Below are positions 34,187 to 42,709 of a stretch of DNA of 64,000 bases, piece by piece. Each line of letters begins with the position of its first letter. Position 1 is the stretch's first letter. Made by a program: the position numbers and the translations under genes. The stretch covers positions 42,948-106,947 of the forward strand of contig CAYTIH010000001.1 in assembly GCA_964437825.1 (NCBI GenBank). Reading direction: 5' to 3'. Below the pieces are notes generated by a model. It did not search any database and was not told the DNA's origin. It saw nothing but the letters and a program-made list of their open reading frames with translations. The DNA is from JBJFCE01 sp964437825. Lineage in GTDB: Bacteria > Bacillota > Clostridia > Lachnospirales > Lachnospiraceae.

Positions 34187-35902
34187 ATGGAAACTTTATC
34201 ACACATTCTGACAGTCATTGACGACTTTGTCTGGGGACCCGTCATGCTGGTCCTGTTGGTCGGTACCGGTATTTTCCTAACCGTCCGCACCAGATTTCTT
34301 CCCTGGCGGAATCTCGGATATGCTATTAAGAGTACGCTCAGTAAAGAAGCGCGTACCAAATCAAGAGGAACCGGCGACGTTTCTCCCTTTGCTGCTCTGA
34401 CAACCGCACTCGCCGCTACCATCGGCACCGGTAACATTGTAGGCGTTGCCACGGCAATGGTCTCCGGCGGTCCCGGCGCTTTGGTATGGATGTGGCTGTC
34501 CGCCGCATTCGGCATTACCTCTAAATTCAGCGAATGTATGCTGGCAATCAAATACCGTGAGGTTAACGAAAAGGGAGAAATGTCCGGCGGACCCATGTAT
34601 ACCATGAAAAAAGCCTTCAAGCATAAAAAAGCAGGCTCCCTGCTCGGCTGGTTATTTGCCTTATTTGCAGTCATTGCTTCCTTCGGTATCGGAAATCTGA
34701 CTCAGGCAAACTCCATCTCCGAGTCCCTGTTCGATACTTTTTCCGTGCCTACGTGGATTACCGGTGTGATCATCACCATTCTGGCTTTGCTGATCATCGT
34801 CGGAGGTATCAAGACGATCTCCAAGGTATCCTCCGTAGTCGTTCCTTTCATGGCAATTTTCTATGTCGTTGCCGGACTGATTGTTATCATAATTAATATT
34901 CGAAACGTTCCCTCCGGTCTGGTTCAGATCTTTACTATGGCCTTTTCCGTAAAATCCGTAACCGGCGGTTTCCTTGGTACCATAGTTGCCTCGCTGACGC
35001 GCAGTATGCGCTACGGCGTTGCCCGCGGTGTTTTTTCCAATGAAGCCGGCATGGGTTCTGCTGCCATTACGGCAGCCGCTGCAACCACTGATAATCCGGT
35101 TCGCCAGGGCTATATCAATATGACCGGAACCTTCTGGGATACCATCGTTGTATGTACTATCACGGGGCTTTGCATTGCCAGCAGCGGTGTACTGGGAACA
35201 GGATCTGTCAGAGACTCCGGCAATTACGCCCTTGTTTCCGACCGGTCCGAATATCAAATGATTCTGAGCAGTAACGACGGTTCCGAAGAAACCTACGCCT
35301 TGTCCGCAGAAGGCAGTACTTTAATCCTCACAAATGACTCCCATAAGGACACCGTTACCATTACACTTTCTCCGTTTACGGAAACGGAGGAACTCGTCAC
35401 TCCGGAGGAAATGACCGCACTTACCCTCACGGATACTTCCCCCATCGCAGGAAGTCAATGGGCGGATGCTTCCGGCAATACATACAGCTTTCATGCGGAC
35501 GGTACCTATGAATATCGGGAAATTTACAAGGGCGCTGCCCTTACCATAGCAGCCTTTCGTACCGGACTCGGTGATATAGGCGCATGGCTTGTTACCATCG
35601 GTATCGTGCTGTTTGCCTTTTCCACAATTCTGGGCTGGGAATATCACGGAGAAAAAGCATGGGAATATCTGTTTCATACTCATAAATACAATATGATTTA
35701 CCGTATTGTATTTTCGCTTATCGCATATGTCGGCGCTACGACCGCACTGGATATCGTTTGGAACTTCTCCGACATTGCAAATGCGCTGATGGCCGTTCCA
35801 AACCTGATTTGTCTGCTTGTTTTAAGCGGTGAAATTGCAAGAGATATGCAGGAATTCCAGAAAGTGATTCGGGCGGAAAAGGATGCACAAAAAACGGCAT
35901 AG
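34187..35902 (+). CDS. Alanine/glycine:cation symporter (AGCS family) with an inserted extracytoplasmic domain
   Basis: A 571-residue protein, against the family's usual ~450-490. Membrane core motifs are typical (GTGNIVGVATA, SGGPMYTMKKAF, GVFSNEAGMGSA, FGWEYHGE-like at the end). Residues ~339-447, between two membrane helices, are an inserted hydrophilic beta-rich stretch (YALSAEGSTLILTNDSHKD, NTYSFHADGTYEYREIY), which accounts for the extra length. It imports alanine or glycine with Na+ or H+. RBS GAGGAGAG. Its leader may be attenuated. Confidence 0.92.
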   Translation: METLSHILTVIDDFVWGPVMLVLLVGTGIFLTVRTRFLPWRNLGYAIKSTLSKEARTKSRGTGDVSPFAALTTALAATIGTGNIVGVATAMVSGGPGALVWMWLSAAFGITSKFSECMLAIKYREVNEKGEMSGGPMYTMKKAFKHKKAGSLLGWLFALFAVIASFGIGNLTQANSISESLFDTFSVPTWITGVIITILALLIIVGGIKTISKVSSVVVPFMAIFYVVAGLIVIIINIRNVPSGLVQIFTMAFSVKSVTGGFLGTIVASLTRSMRYGVARGVFSNEAGMGSAAITAAAATTDNPVRQGYINMTGTFWDTIVVCTITGLCIASSGVLGTGSVRDSGNYALVSDRSEYQMILSSNDGSEETYALSAEGSTLILTNDSHKDTVTITLSPFTETEELVTPEEMTALTLTDTSPIAGSQWADASGNTYSFHADGTYEYREIYKGAALTIAAFRTGLGDIGAWLVTIGIVLFAFSTILGWEYHGEKAWEYLFHTHKYNMIYRIVFSLIAYVGATTALDIVWNFSDIANALMAVPNLICLLVLSGEIARDMQEFQKVIRAEKDAQKTA

Positions 35903-35940
35903 CCAAGAATGACTATACCGTAATTTGTGAAAGAGCCGAA

Positions 35941-35990
35941 TTCGTCCCCGCCACTTTCTTATGTGAAGGGGACGAACCCATTCCTTTTTT
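35941..35990 (+). terminator. Terminator after the AGCS gene
   Basis: 9-bp arms TTCGTCCCC and GGGGACGAA, then CCCATTCCTTTTTT. The fba stop is 11 nt beyond, so fba (convergent) may share the hairpin although no T tract follows on its strand. Confidence 0.75.
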
Positions 35991-36001
35991 GCGTTTTAAA
36001 T

Positions 36002-36868
36002 TCAAGCCTTGTCAACAGAACCGAACAGTTCCATTTTCTCTTTTACTTTAGCCTTAATTGCATCAAAGCCGGGAGCAAGAAGCTTACGAGGATCGAATCC
36101 CTTGCCTTCCTGATCCTTGCCGGCCTCGATGTATTTACGTGTAGCTTCTGCAAATACTAACTGGCACTCTGTATTAACGTTGATCTTGGCAACTCCAAGG
36201 GAGATTGCTTTCTTGATCATATCATCAGGAATACCTGTACCGCCGTGAAGAACCAAAGGAAGGTCTCCTGTCTTCTCCTGAACTGCTGCGAGCACATCAA
36301 ACTGTAAGCCTTTCCAGTTTGCAGGATATTTTCCATGAATGTTACCGATACCTGCTGCAAGGAAATCAACGCCGAGATCAGCGATCATCTTACACTCTGC
36401 AGGATCTGCGCACTCACCCATACCTACAACGCCGTCTTCTTCTCCGCCGATGGAACCAACTTCAGCTTCGATGGAAATTCCCTTTGCATGAGCAGCTTCT
36501 ACCAGCTCTTTGGTCTTTGCAATATTCTCTTCGATGGAATACTTGGAGCCGTCGAACATAATGGAAGGGAAGCCTGCTTCCATACACTTATAACAGTGAT
36601 CATAAGAACCATGATCCAGATGTACTGCTACAGGAACGGTAATGTTCTGATCCTTGATCAGACCGTTAACCATACCCATTACTACATCATAGCCACCCAT
36701 GTATTTACCGGCGCCTTCGGATACACCTAAGATCACCGGGCTGTTGCATTCCTGAGCTGTTAAAAGAATTGCCTTTGTCCACTCAAGATTGTTGATGTTG
36801 AACTGTCCTACTGCATAGTGGCCAGCTACTGCTTTTTTCAGCATTTCTGTTGCGGATACTAATGCCAT
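36002..36868 (-). CDS. fba: Fructose-1,6-bisphosphate aldolase, class II
   Basis: A 288-residue class II (zinc) aldolase of glycolysis. Zinc-site histidines are visible in VHLDHGSYDHCYK and in VLHGGTG; GNIHGKY and NVNTE complete the active site. The start at 36868 (MALVSATEML) matches the family and is 9 nt from GGAGG; an ATG two codons earlier is too close to the RBS. The AT-rich upstream region with TATAAT suits strong expression. Monocistronic. Confidence 0.95.
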   Translation of the reverse strand: MALVSATEMLKKAVAGHYAVGQFNINNLEWTKAILLTAQECNSPVILGVSEGAGKYMGGYDVVMGMVNGLIKDQNITVPVAVHLDHGSYDHCYKCMEAGFPSIMFDGSKYSIEENIAKTKELVEAAHAKGISIEAEVGSIGGEEDGVVGMGECADPAECKMIADLGVDFLAAGIGNIHGKYPANWKGLQFDVLAAVQEKTGDLPLVLHGGTGIPDDMIKKAISLGVAKINVNTECQLVFAEATRKYIEAGKDQEGKGFDPRKLLAPGFDAIKAKVKEKMELFGSVDKA

Positions 36869-36931
36869 TTTCATTTACCTCCGTTAATAAATTCTTTATT
36901 TGAACGCCAAAGGGCTGTTCACTTCGTACCT

Positions 36932-36937
36932 ATTATA
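36932..36937 (-). promoter_or_regulatory. -10 of the fba promoter
   Basis: TATAAT on the minus strand, ~65 nt before the start codon, preceded by a long AT-rich tract; the -35 is not clear. Confidence 0.55.
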
Positions 36938-37064
36938 TCCTACTTTTATATAAAAGAAAATAAAAAAACAAACTTTTTTTACGGAATCTCAATCGACAAA
37001 TTCTCAATGACGGCTTTATTGGATTCAGTCAATATCACGAAAACCCGAACATTATTTCTTTTTA

Positions 37065-37581
37065 GTGCCGGAGGAGATTCAAAGCAGTGAGAACAAACTG
37101 GTGCTTAACCTGACGCTGTGCGGCATGCATATCAACCGGTTATACGAAACGGTGCAGAAGTATCTGCTTCCGACCCAAAGAACAGCGGGGATTTTTTTGT
37201 TGATTATGCGCAGATTACAAACCAGATTGTTCCAACGAAAGCCGGCGATGCATATGCCTATTATGCTGCAAATGAAGGAGAAGTGTTCTTGGATTTCGTT
37301 GTTGCCTGCAAAAACACTTCCTCAGAACAGATTTCGGTAACAAAGGCTGTTTCAGTCACCTTGGATCTGGCTGACGAGAATACCTACAACGCTACCCCTT
37401 TTCGGAGACAGGCGCAAGAGGGACACTGGCTCCTGATAATCCGGATATCATACCATTGGAAACGCGATATATTCACTATGTATTCTCGATTCCGGAGTCG
37501 GCAGTCAATGGAGAGACGACAGAGATAGTCTTTAAAATAGGGAAGAACAGGTACCGGTATCCTTTTGAGTTGTCTTTTTAA
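37065..37581 (+). pseudogene. Frameshifted remnant of a DUF4352-like (secreted Ig-like) protein
   Basis: Coding sense continues across frames: NGAEVSASDPKNSGDFFVDY through DENTYNATPF in one frame, then SETGARGTLAPDNPDIIP and ETRYIHYVFSIPESAVNGE to the stop at 37579-37581 in the next. One missing base in the T run near 37402 restores the frame. The N-terminal signal peptide is missing and a further frame change seems to lie near 37150. The residual pattern (extended strands, FLDFVVACKNTS) is that of DUF4352/DUF5067 lipoprotein domains. Confidence 0.65.
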
Positions 37582-37589
37582 ACCCTTTT

Positions 37590-38480
37590 TTACGGAACCA
37601 GAAACGTAATTGCAGCCTTCTCATTCTGCACATTTACGTCCCGGTGTATTCCTCCGAATTCGCCGTCAAGCGTCCAAGGAATCTCCGTCTCCGACTGAAA
37701 AGAAATATGGACTGCCTTAAAGCAATGCATATAATTCGTATCGATCCTGGCTCCCACTAAAGCTCCCATGATTTTATTCAGCTCAATGGCATTCTTGGGG
37801 CGTTTGATCAGCGTCACTTCAAATAATCCGTCATCCAGCTCCACATTCTTGCCCGTGATATTCTTAAAGCCCCCTACAGACCGTGAGTTTGTTACCATTC
37901 CATACAGGAAATCTCCCTCCAGCTCCCGATCATCCGCAGTCACCTTCACATGATAGGATTTGATCGAGGATAAACGCTTGACACCCTCTAAAATATATGC
38001 CATATGTCCCAAAACATTTTTCATTTGCTGGTTCGTTTCATAGGAAACATCCGTAAACAGTCCGAACGCTGCAATATATACAAAGGTATCCTCGTTAAAT
38101 CTTCCCACATCGCAGGAAAAAGCTTTCCCGCCGGTAATCACATGCGCCGCTTTTTCCATATCCTTTGGTATTTTCAGGCTATTGGCAAAATCATTGGTAG
38201 ACCCTGCCGGGACATATCCCAGCGGAATTTTCTTCTCGCACCGCATCATTCCGGTAACGACTTCATCCAAAGTACCATCCCCGCCGGAACATACCAACAA
38301 ATCAAATTTCTTTGCACACTCTTCAACCATAGCGGCGGCGTCCCCCCGCTTCTGTGTCGGATAAGCAGTCACCTCAAAACCCGCTTTGGTAAAAATATCA
38401 ATCAGATCCAGCAGATGACTCCTGATACGCGCTTTTCCTGCATGGGGATTATAGATAAACAGCAGTTTATTTCTTTTCAT
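37590..38480 (-). CDS. Diacylglycerol kinase-like lipid kinase (YegS/DgkB type)
   Basis: A 296-residue protein with the nucleotide loop GGDGTLDEVV (~66-75) and NPHAGK at the start. The DAGK catalytic domain covers 1-~130 and the beta-sandwich C-terminal domain the rest. It phosphorylates diacylglycerol or a related lipid for recycling into phospholipid. The exact lipid cannot be told. It is separated from the HPr-like gene by a terminator, so it is its own unit. Confidence 0.9.
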   Translation of the reverse strand: MKRNKLLFIYNPHAGKARIRSHLLDLIDIFTKAGFEVTAYPTQKRGDAAAMVEECAKKFDLLVCSGGDGTLDEVVTGMMRCEKKIPLGYVPAGSTNDFANSLKIPKDMEKAAHVITGGKAFSCDVGRFNEDTFVYIAAFGLFTDVSYETNQQMKNVLGHMAYILEGVKRLSSIKSYHVKVTADDRELEGDFLYGMVTNSRSVGGFKNITGKNVELDDGLFEVTLIKRPKNAIELNKIMGALVGARIDTNYMHCFKAVHISFQSETEIPWTLDGEFGGIHRDVNVQNEKAAITFLVP

Positions 38481-38524
38481 AATGCATCCTCATACGTTTT
38501 TGATAGGGACAGTGCTCCGTCCGT

Positions 38525-38564
38525 GAAAAAGAGCTGCTCACCAAAATCAAAGCGAGCAGCTCTT
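38525..38564 (-). terminator. Terminator of the uvrC-to-HPr operon
   Basis: Minus strand AAGAGCTGCTC and GAGCAGCTCTT (11 bp, perfect), then TTTTTC. Directly downstream of the HPr-like stop. Confidence 0.9.
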
Positions 38565-38573
38565 GCTATCATA

Positions 38574-38837
38574 TCATTTTTCTTCTTTTCCGCTAAAAAA
38601 ATCGGCAATCCTAGCCACTGCCGCATCTTCGTCCGGACCATTTGCTTCAATGGTCACCGATCCTCCGGTGCCAAGGCCAAGGCTCATCATACCCATAATG
38701 CTCTTCGCATTTACTCTTTTTCCCTCTGTCTCAAGATAAACCGTGCTGTCATACTGGCTTGCCAGCTGAACCAGAACTGCAATCGGCCTTGCCTCAAGAC
38801 CATTTTTCAGTTGAACCGTCGTTGTTTCTTTTTTCAT
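38574..38837 (-). CDS. HPr-family protein lacking His15 (Crh-like)
   Basis: An 87-residue HPr fold. Residue 15 is Glu (NGLEARP) where HPr has the PTS phosphohistidine, while S46 in NAKSIMGMM, the target of HprK, is intact. This is the Crh pattern (Bacillus Crh has Gln15), so it should act in carbon catabolite control and not carry phosphate to sugars. It follows whiA at the end of an operon that also encodes hprK, as Crh does next to the yvcJ-whiA cluster in Bacillus. The start at 38837 has AAAGGAG upstream. Confidence 0.88.
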   Translation of the reverse strand: MKKETTTVQLKNGLEARPIAVLVQLASQYDSTVYLETEGKRVNAKSIMGMMSLGLGTGGSVTIEANGPDEDAAVARIADFFSGKEEK

Positions 38838-38935
38838 AGTAATCTCCTTTTTCTCTGATTCACATAAGTGAACCAAATATCTCTCCCTTTACACTAATAT
38901 TTATCATTATTCCCTGACTGGTCAGGAGTTTTATC

Positions 38936-39892
38936 CTATCGAGGCATGCTCTGTCTGATGTCATCTGCAATCTCGGACAGTTTTCTGAGCCGATGGTTCA
39001 TTCCCGATTTTCCGATCGGCGGATTCATCATTTGAGCCAGCTCCAAAAGTGTTGCGTCAGGATAATCCAAACGCAGTCTTGCCGCGTTCCTTAAATTATC
39101 GGGTAGAGATGATAATCCTCTTTTTTCCTGAATCAATTCAATATCCGCAACCTGTCTGTTAGCCGCATTTACTGTCTTTACAATATTGGCCGCCTCACAG
39201 TTTACCCTGCGGTTAACCGTATTGCTGATATCCTTCAGGATTCTCAAATTTTCCAGATTCATGAGTGCCACATGCGCTTCCATAATGCCCAACAGGTCCA
39301 CGATCGCAGACCCCTCTTTCATGTAGACTACATAGTATTTCTTACGAACGACAATCTTCGCTTCCAGTTCAAATCCATATAGAACTTCGCATATCTGCCG
39401 GGCCTGCTTTTCTGTCGTGCAGACAAATTCCAGATGATAACTGCGTTTCGGATCACTCATGGAACCAATCGTAAGATAGGCTCCCCGAAGCGCCGCCCTG
39501 CGGCAGCAGCTGTTTTTGATTAAAAGCGGTGAGAGCAATTCCTGATGCTCCGAATATTGATTCTGCTGTCTGTCCCACTTGCAGGCATTTAGAACCTTTT
39601 CCACATCATGCTCTCTGGTAAGGGAAAACTGATAAATTCCCGTTTTCCCATGGTTTTTCATATTTTTTTCGAAAACATCCGTATCTATATTAAATGTTTT
39701 CCTCAATAATGTAAAGCATTTTCTTAATACTGCATCATTTTCTGAACGAATTTCAAGCCTTACATCCCCGTTTAAGTCTGTTTTAACACCGGCACAGTAC
39801 ATCAAAATCATTGCCAGTTCCGCAAGCTGGCAATGTCTGGCCTGGCTGACATGCCTGCAAAGCTCCTCTTTTACTTCTCCCGAAAAAGACAT
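38936..39892 (-). CDS. whiA: WhiA, DNA-binding cell division/sporulation-associated regulator
   Basis: 318 residues, full length. It has a LAGLIDADG-derived N-terminal domain (MSFSGEVKEELCRH start, RAALRGAYLTIGSM) and a C-terminal helix-turn-helix (LLELAQMMNPPIGKSGMNHR). No nuclease activity is expected for the family. Conserved neighbour of rapZ; 7 nt separates them. It influences division and, in Bacillus, chromosome organisation. Confidence 0.95.
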   Translation of the reverse strand: MSFSGEVKEELCRHVSQARHCQLAELAMILMYCAGVKTDLNGDVRLEIRSENDAVLRKCFTLLRKTFNIDTDVFEKNMKNHGKTGIYQFSLTREHDVEKVLNACKWDRQQNQYSEHQELLSPLLIKNSCCRRAALRGAYLTIGSMSDPKRSYHLEFVCTTEKQARQICEVLYGFELEAKIVVRKKYYVVYMKEGSAIVDLLGIMEAHVALMNLENLRILKDISNTVNRRVNCEAANIVKTVNAANRQVADIELIQEKRGLSSLPDNLRNAARLRLDYPDATLLELAQMMNPPIGKSGMNHRLRKLSEIADDIRQSMPR

Positions 39893-39899
39893 ATCTCCG

Positions 39900-40763
39900 T
39901 TATACTCCCAGTGAAATATCCCTGTGACTGATCGTCAAACCATATTCTCCATGATCCTTTAAACGCCGATACAGTTCATTTGCCAAGGTTACGCTCCGAT
40001 GCTTTCCTCCGGTACAGCCCACGGCAATCACCAGCTGATATTTTCCTTCTTTGACATAATTGGGAATCAGGAACCGTATCATATCCGTCAACTTGTCCAT
40101 GAATTGTTTTGCCTCCGGAAAGCCCATGACATAATCCTGAACCTCCCGGTCCTGACCGGTCTTATGCTTCAGCTCGTCGATATAAAACGGATTCGGCAGA
40201 AATCTGACATCGAATACCAGATCCGCATCCGCGGGAATTCCGTTTTTAAAGCCAAAGGACATAATATTCACAATCAGGCTGTTGTATTCCTCATTATTTA
40301 CAAAGATCCTGTCCAATTCTTCCTTCAGTTCCCGGGTCAGCAGCTTGGAAGTATCAATCACATAATCGGAAATTTCCCGGATCGGCTCTAAAATCCTCCG
40401 TTCCTTTTTAATTCCGTCTTCCACTCTTCCCTCCGCGGAAAGCGGATGCATCCTTCTGCTTTCCTTGTACCGCTTTAACAAAACGGAATCACCGGCCTCC
40501 ATAAAGAGCATGTCAAAGGCATATCCATTCTTCCTCAGATTGTTCAGGATATGCTCGACCTCTTCAAAGGACTGCCCCGCCCTGACATCGAGTCCCAGGG
40601 CAACCTTTGTAATTTCACTGTTTGGCGTAACAATCAGCTCAACAAATTTTTCTATGAGCGCCACAGGAAGATTGTCTACACAATAAAATCCGATATCCTC
40701 CAGCATCTTGAGTGCAGTTCTCTTTCCACCGCCGCTCATTCCAGTCACAATCACAAATCTCAT
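39900..40763 (-). CDS. rapZ: RapZ (YvcJ) nucleotide-binding protein
   Basis: 287 residues, full length, with N-terminal P-loop kinase-like and C-terminal (HxxxxxGCTGGKHRS-type) domains. The Walker A reads GMSGGGKRT, with Arg in the usual Ser/Thr place after Lys; the following Thr may compensate. VAVGCTGGKHRSV is intact. In Bacillus YvcJ hydrolyses GTP/UDP-derivatives and affects competence; in enterobacteria RapZ is an RNA adaptor. Its start shares a base with the murB stop. Confidence 0.93.
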   Translation of the reverse strand: MRFVIVTGMSGGGKRTALKMLEDIGFYCVDNLPVALIEKFVELIVTPNSEITKVALGLDVRAGQSFEEVEHILNNLRKNGYAFDMLFMEAGDSVLLKRYKESRRMHPLSAEGRVEDGIKKERRILEPIREISDYVIDTSKLLTRELKEELDRIFVNNEEYNSLIVNIMSFGFKNGIPADADLVFDVRFLPNPFYIDELKHKTGQDREVQDYVMGFPEAKQFMDKLTDMIRFLIPNYVKEGKYQLVIAVGCTGGKHRSVTLANELYRRLKDHGEYGLTISHRDISLGV

Positions 40764-41695
40764 TAAAAATCACCTATCCGAATCACTTCCGGTTCCAGCT
40801 CCACATGGAACTTTTCCTTTACCTTTTCCTGTACTTCCGTCATTAATTCACTGATATCCGCAGCCGAGGCATTCCCGACATTGACAATAAATCCGCAATG
40901 CTTTTCAGATACCTGTGCACCGCCGATCCGGTATCCACGAAGCCCTGCATCCATAATCAATTTTCCGGCAAAATATCCCTCCGGTCTCTTAAAAGTACTT
41001 CCGGCGCTTGCATATTCCAGCGGCTGTTTCGTGCGCCGTTTTGCATTCAGCTCCTGCATTTTGCCGCGAATTTGGGCTGCATCTCCCTTTTCCAGCTTCA
41101 GCTTCGCTTCCGCCACGATATACGGGCGATTCTTGATAATACTGGTCCGATAGCCGAATTCCATCGTATCATGATCCAGCTCCATCCGTTCCCCGCGCTC
41201 GTTAATTACCGTAACACTTTCTACAATTCCGCCCATTTCTCCTTCGTAGGCGCCCGCATTCATAACAATCGCACCGCCGACGCTTCCCGGAATTCCGGAC
41301 GCAAATTCCATCCCCGTCAGACTGCTTTGCGCTGCTGCAGCCGCCGTTTTGGACAGAAGCGCTCCTGCCTGAACCCGGATTCTGTCCCCGTCCACCAGGA
41401 TCTGATCCATCCCGGAAGCAATTTTCAAGATCACTCCATCATATCCTTTATCACCGACAAGCAGGTTGCTTCCGTTTCCGATGACAAAATAGGATTCTTC
41501 AAGCCGATACAGATATGACGCTATTTTCTGCAGCTGTTCGATATCCTCTACCAGAACCAGCATTCCGGCCGGTCCTCCTACACGAAATGTCGTATGCTTT
41601 GCCATTGGTTCCTGTATCAATATATGTTCCGGCGCTACAAGCGTCCTGATATATTCTTCCGCCGCTTTACTCACTGTGTCACCCCACCGTTTCAC
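40763..41695 (-). CDS. murB: UDP-N-acetylenolpyruvoylglucosamine reductase
   Basis: 310 residues. FAD-binding motifs HTTFRVGGPA and VIGNGSNLLV, the catalytic Ser in ASAGSTFKRPEG and the late Glu (VELEPEVIRIG) are present. It reduces enolpyruvyl-UDP-GlcNAc to UDP-MurNAc in peptidoglycan synthesis. The start is GTG at 41695 with AAGGA upstream; a second GTG eight codons on is an alternative. Confidence 0.95.
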   Translation of the reverse strand: MKRWGDTVSKAAEEYIRTLVAPEHILIQEPMAKHTTFRVGGPAGMLVLVEDIEQLQKIASYLYRLEESYFVIGNGSNLLVGDKGYDGVILKIASGMDQILVDGDRIRVQAGALLSKTAAAAAQSSLTGMEFASGIPGSVGGAIVMNAGAYEGEMGGIVESVTVINERGERMELDHDTMEFGYRTSIIKNRPYIVAEAKLKLEKGDAAQIRGKMQELNAKRRTKQPLEYASAGSTFKRPEGYFAGKLIMDAGLRGYRIGGAQVSEKHCGFIVNVGNASAADISELMTEVQEKVKEKFHVELEPEVIRIGDF

Positions 41696-41771
41696 GGACC
41701 TTTCCTTATTAATAACATATGCTGCATCCGGTTATTCTAATCACCCCGAAAGCAGCAGTCTGCCGTTGCGA

Positions 41772-42707
41772 TCAGCCCAGAATCAGCTTGGCTGCACCGT
41801 AAATTCCCGCATCATTGCCAAGGGTTGCAAGTGCAAACAGAGCATCCCTGCTTCCGTGAAATACATACTGAGTATAGTATTTTTTGATATAATCAAGCAG
41901 AACAGGACCCGCCTTGGATACGCCGCCGCCGATTACAAAGATTTCCGGATTTACTACGCCTGCTACCGCTGCCAGTCCCTTGCCCAGATATTCTCCAAAC
42001 TGCTCCGCTACGCCGATTGCCAGACGATCCCCTGCCTTAACCGCATCAAATACGGTTTTTGCAGAAACCTCGCCTTCTCTTAATATGCTGTCCTCGCTGC
42101 TCTGTGCAAGTGCCCGTTTTGCCAGTCTTACCACGCCTGTTGCTGATGCAAACTGCTCCAGACATCCGTGATTGCCGCAGCCGCAGGCATCCGTCTCCGC
42201 ATCCTCTACATGAATATGGCCGATCTCTCCGCCCGCGCCGGTAGCGCCGGCCAGCAGCTGTCCGCCCACAATGATACCGCCGCCTACGCCGGTTCCAAGC
42301 GTAACTGCAACCATATTTTTATGGCCCTGTCCGCCTCCCTTCCACATCTCGCCAAGCGCCGCAACATTGGCATCATTACCTGCTTTCACTGCAAGTCCGG
42401 TCAGTCCGGATAATGTTTCGTTGATATTCAGAATTCCCCAGCCCAGATTGGCGGCCATAAAAATGACGCCTTCGTCATTTACCGGTCCCGGTACTCCGAT
42501 ACCGACTCCTGCCGCTTCCTCCTTGGAGATTCCTTTTTCCTGTATTTTATCAAGAATTGCCTTCGCAATATCCGGAAGGATATGGATTCCGTTTTCTTCC
42601 TTTCTGGTGGGGATCTCCCACTTATCCAGGACATTGCCCTCCATATCAAAATATCCCAATTTCACGGTTGTTCCGCCAAGGTCAACCCCAAATACTGTCT
42701 TTGCCAT
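41772..42707 (-). CDS. glcK: ROK-family glucokinase
   Basis: 311 residues. The ATP site is DLGGTTVKLG, the sugar site includes GNDANVAALGE and EIGH, and the ROK zinc motif is CGCGNHGCLEQ. It phosphorylates glucose to glucose 6-phosphate, here the probable entry step for glucose released by the maltodextrin and glucoside enzymes. The start codon overlaps the region of the hprK stop (RBS GGAGG within hprK), indicating coupling. Confidence 0.92.
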   Translation of the reverse strand: MAKTVFGVDLGGTTVKLGYFDMEGNVLDKWEIPTRKEENGIHILPDIAKAILDKIQEKGISKEEAAGVGIGVPGPVNDEGVIFMAANLGWGILNINETLSGLTGLAVKAGNDANVAALGEMWKGGGQGHKNMVAVTLGTGVGGGIIVGGQLLAGATGAGGEIGHIHVEDAETDACGCGNHGCLEQFASATGVVRLAKRALAQSSEDSILREGEVSAKTVFDAVKAGDRLAIGVAEQFGEYLGKGLAAVAGVVNPEIFVIGGGVSKAGPVLLDYIKKYYTQYVFHGSRDALFALATLGNDAGIYGAAKLILG

Positions 42708-42709
42708 AT

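Noticed and set aside
34661..35257. Minus-strand frame opposite the AGCS symporter
   Set aside because: Gly/Asn-rich antisense shadow of the membrane helices.
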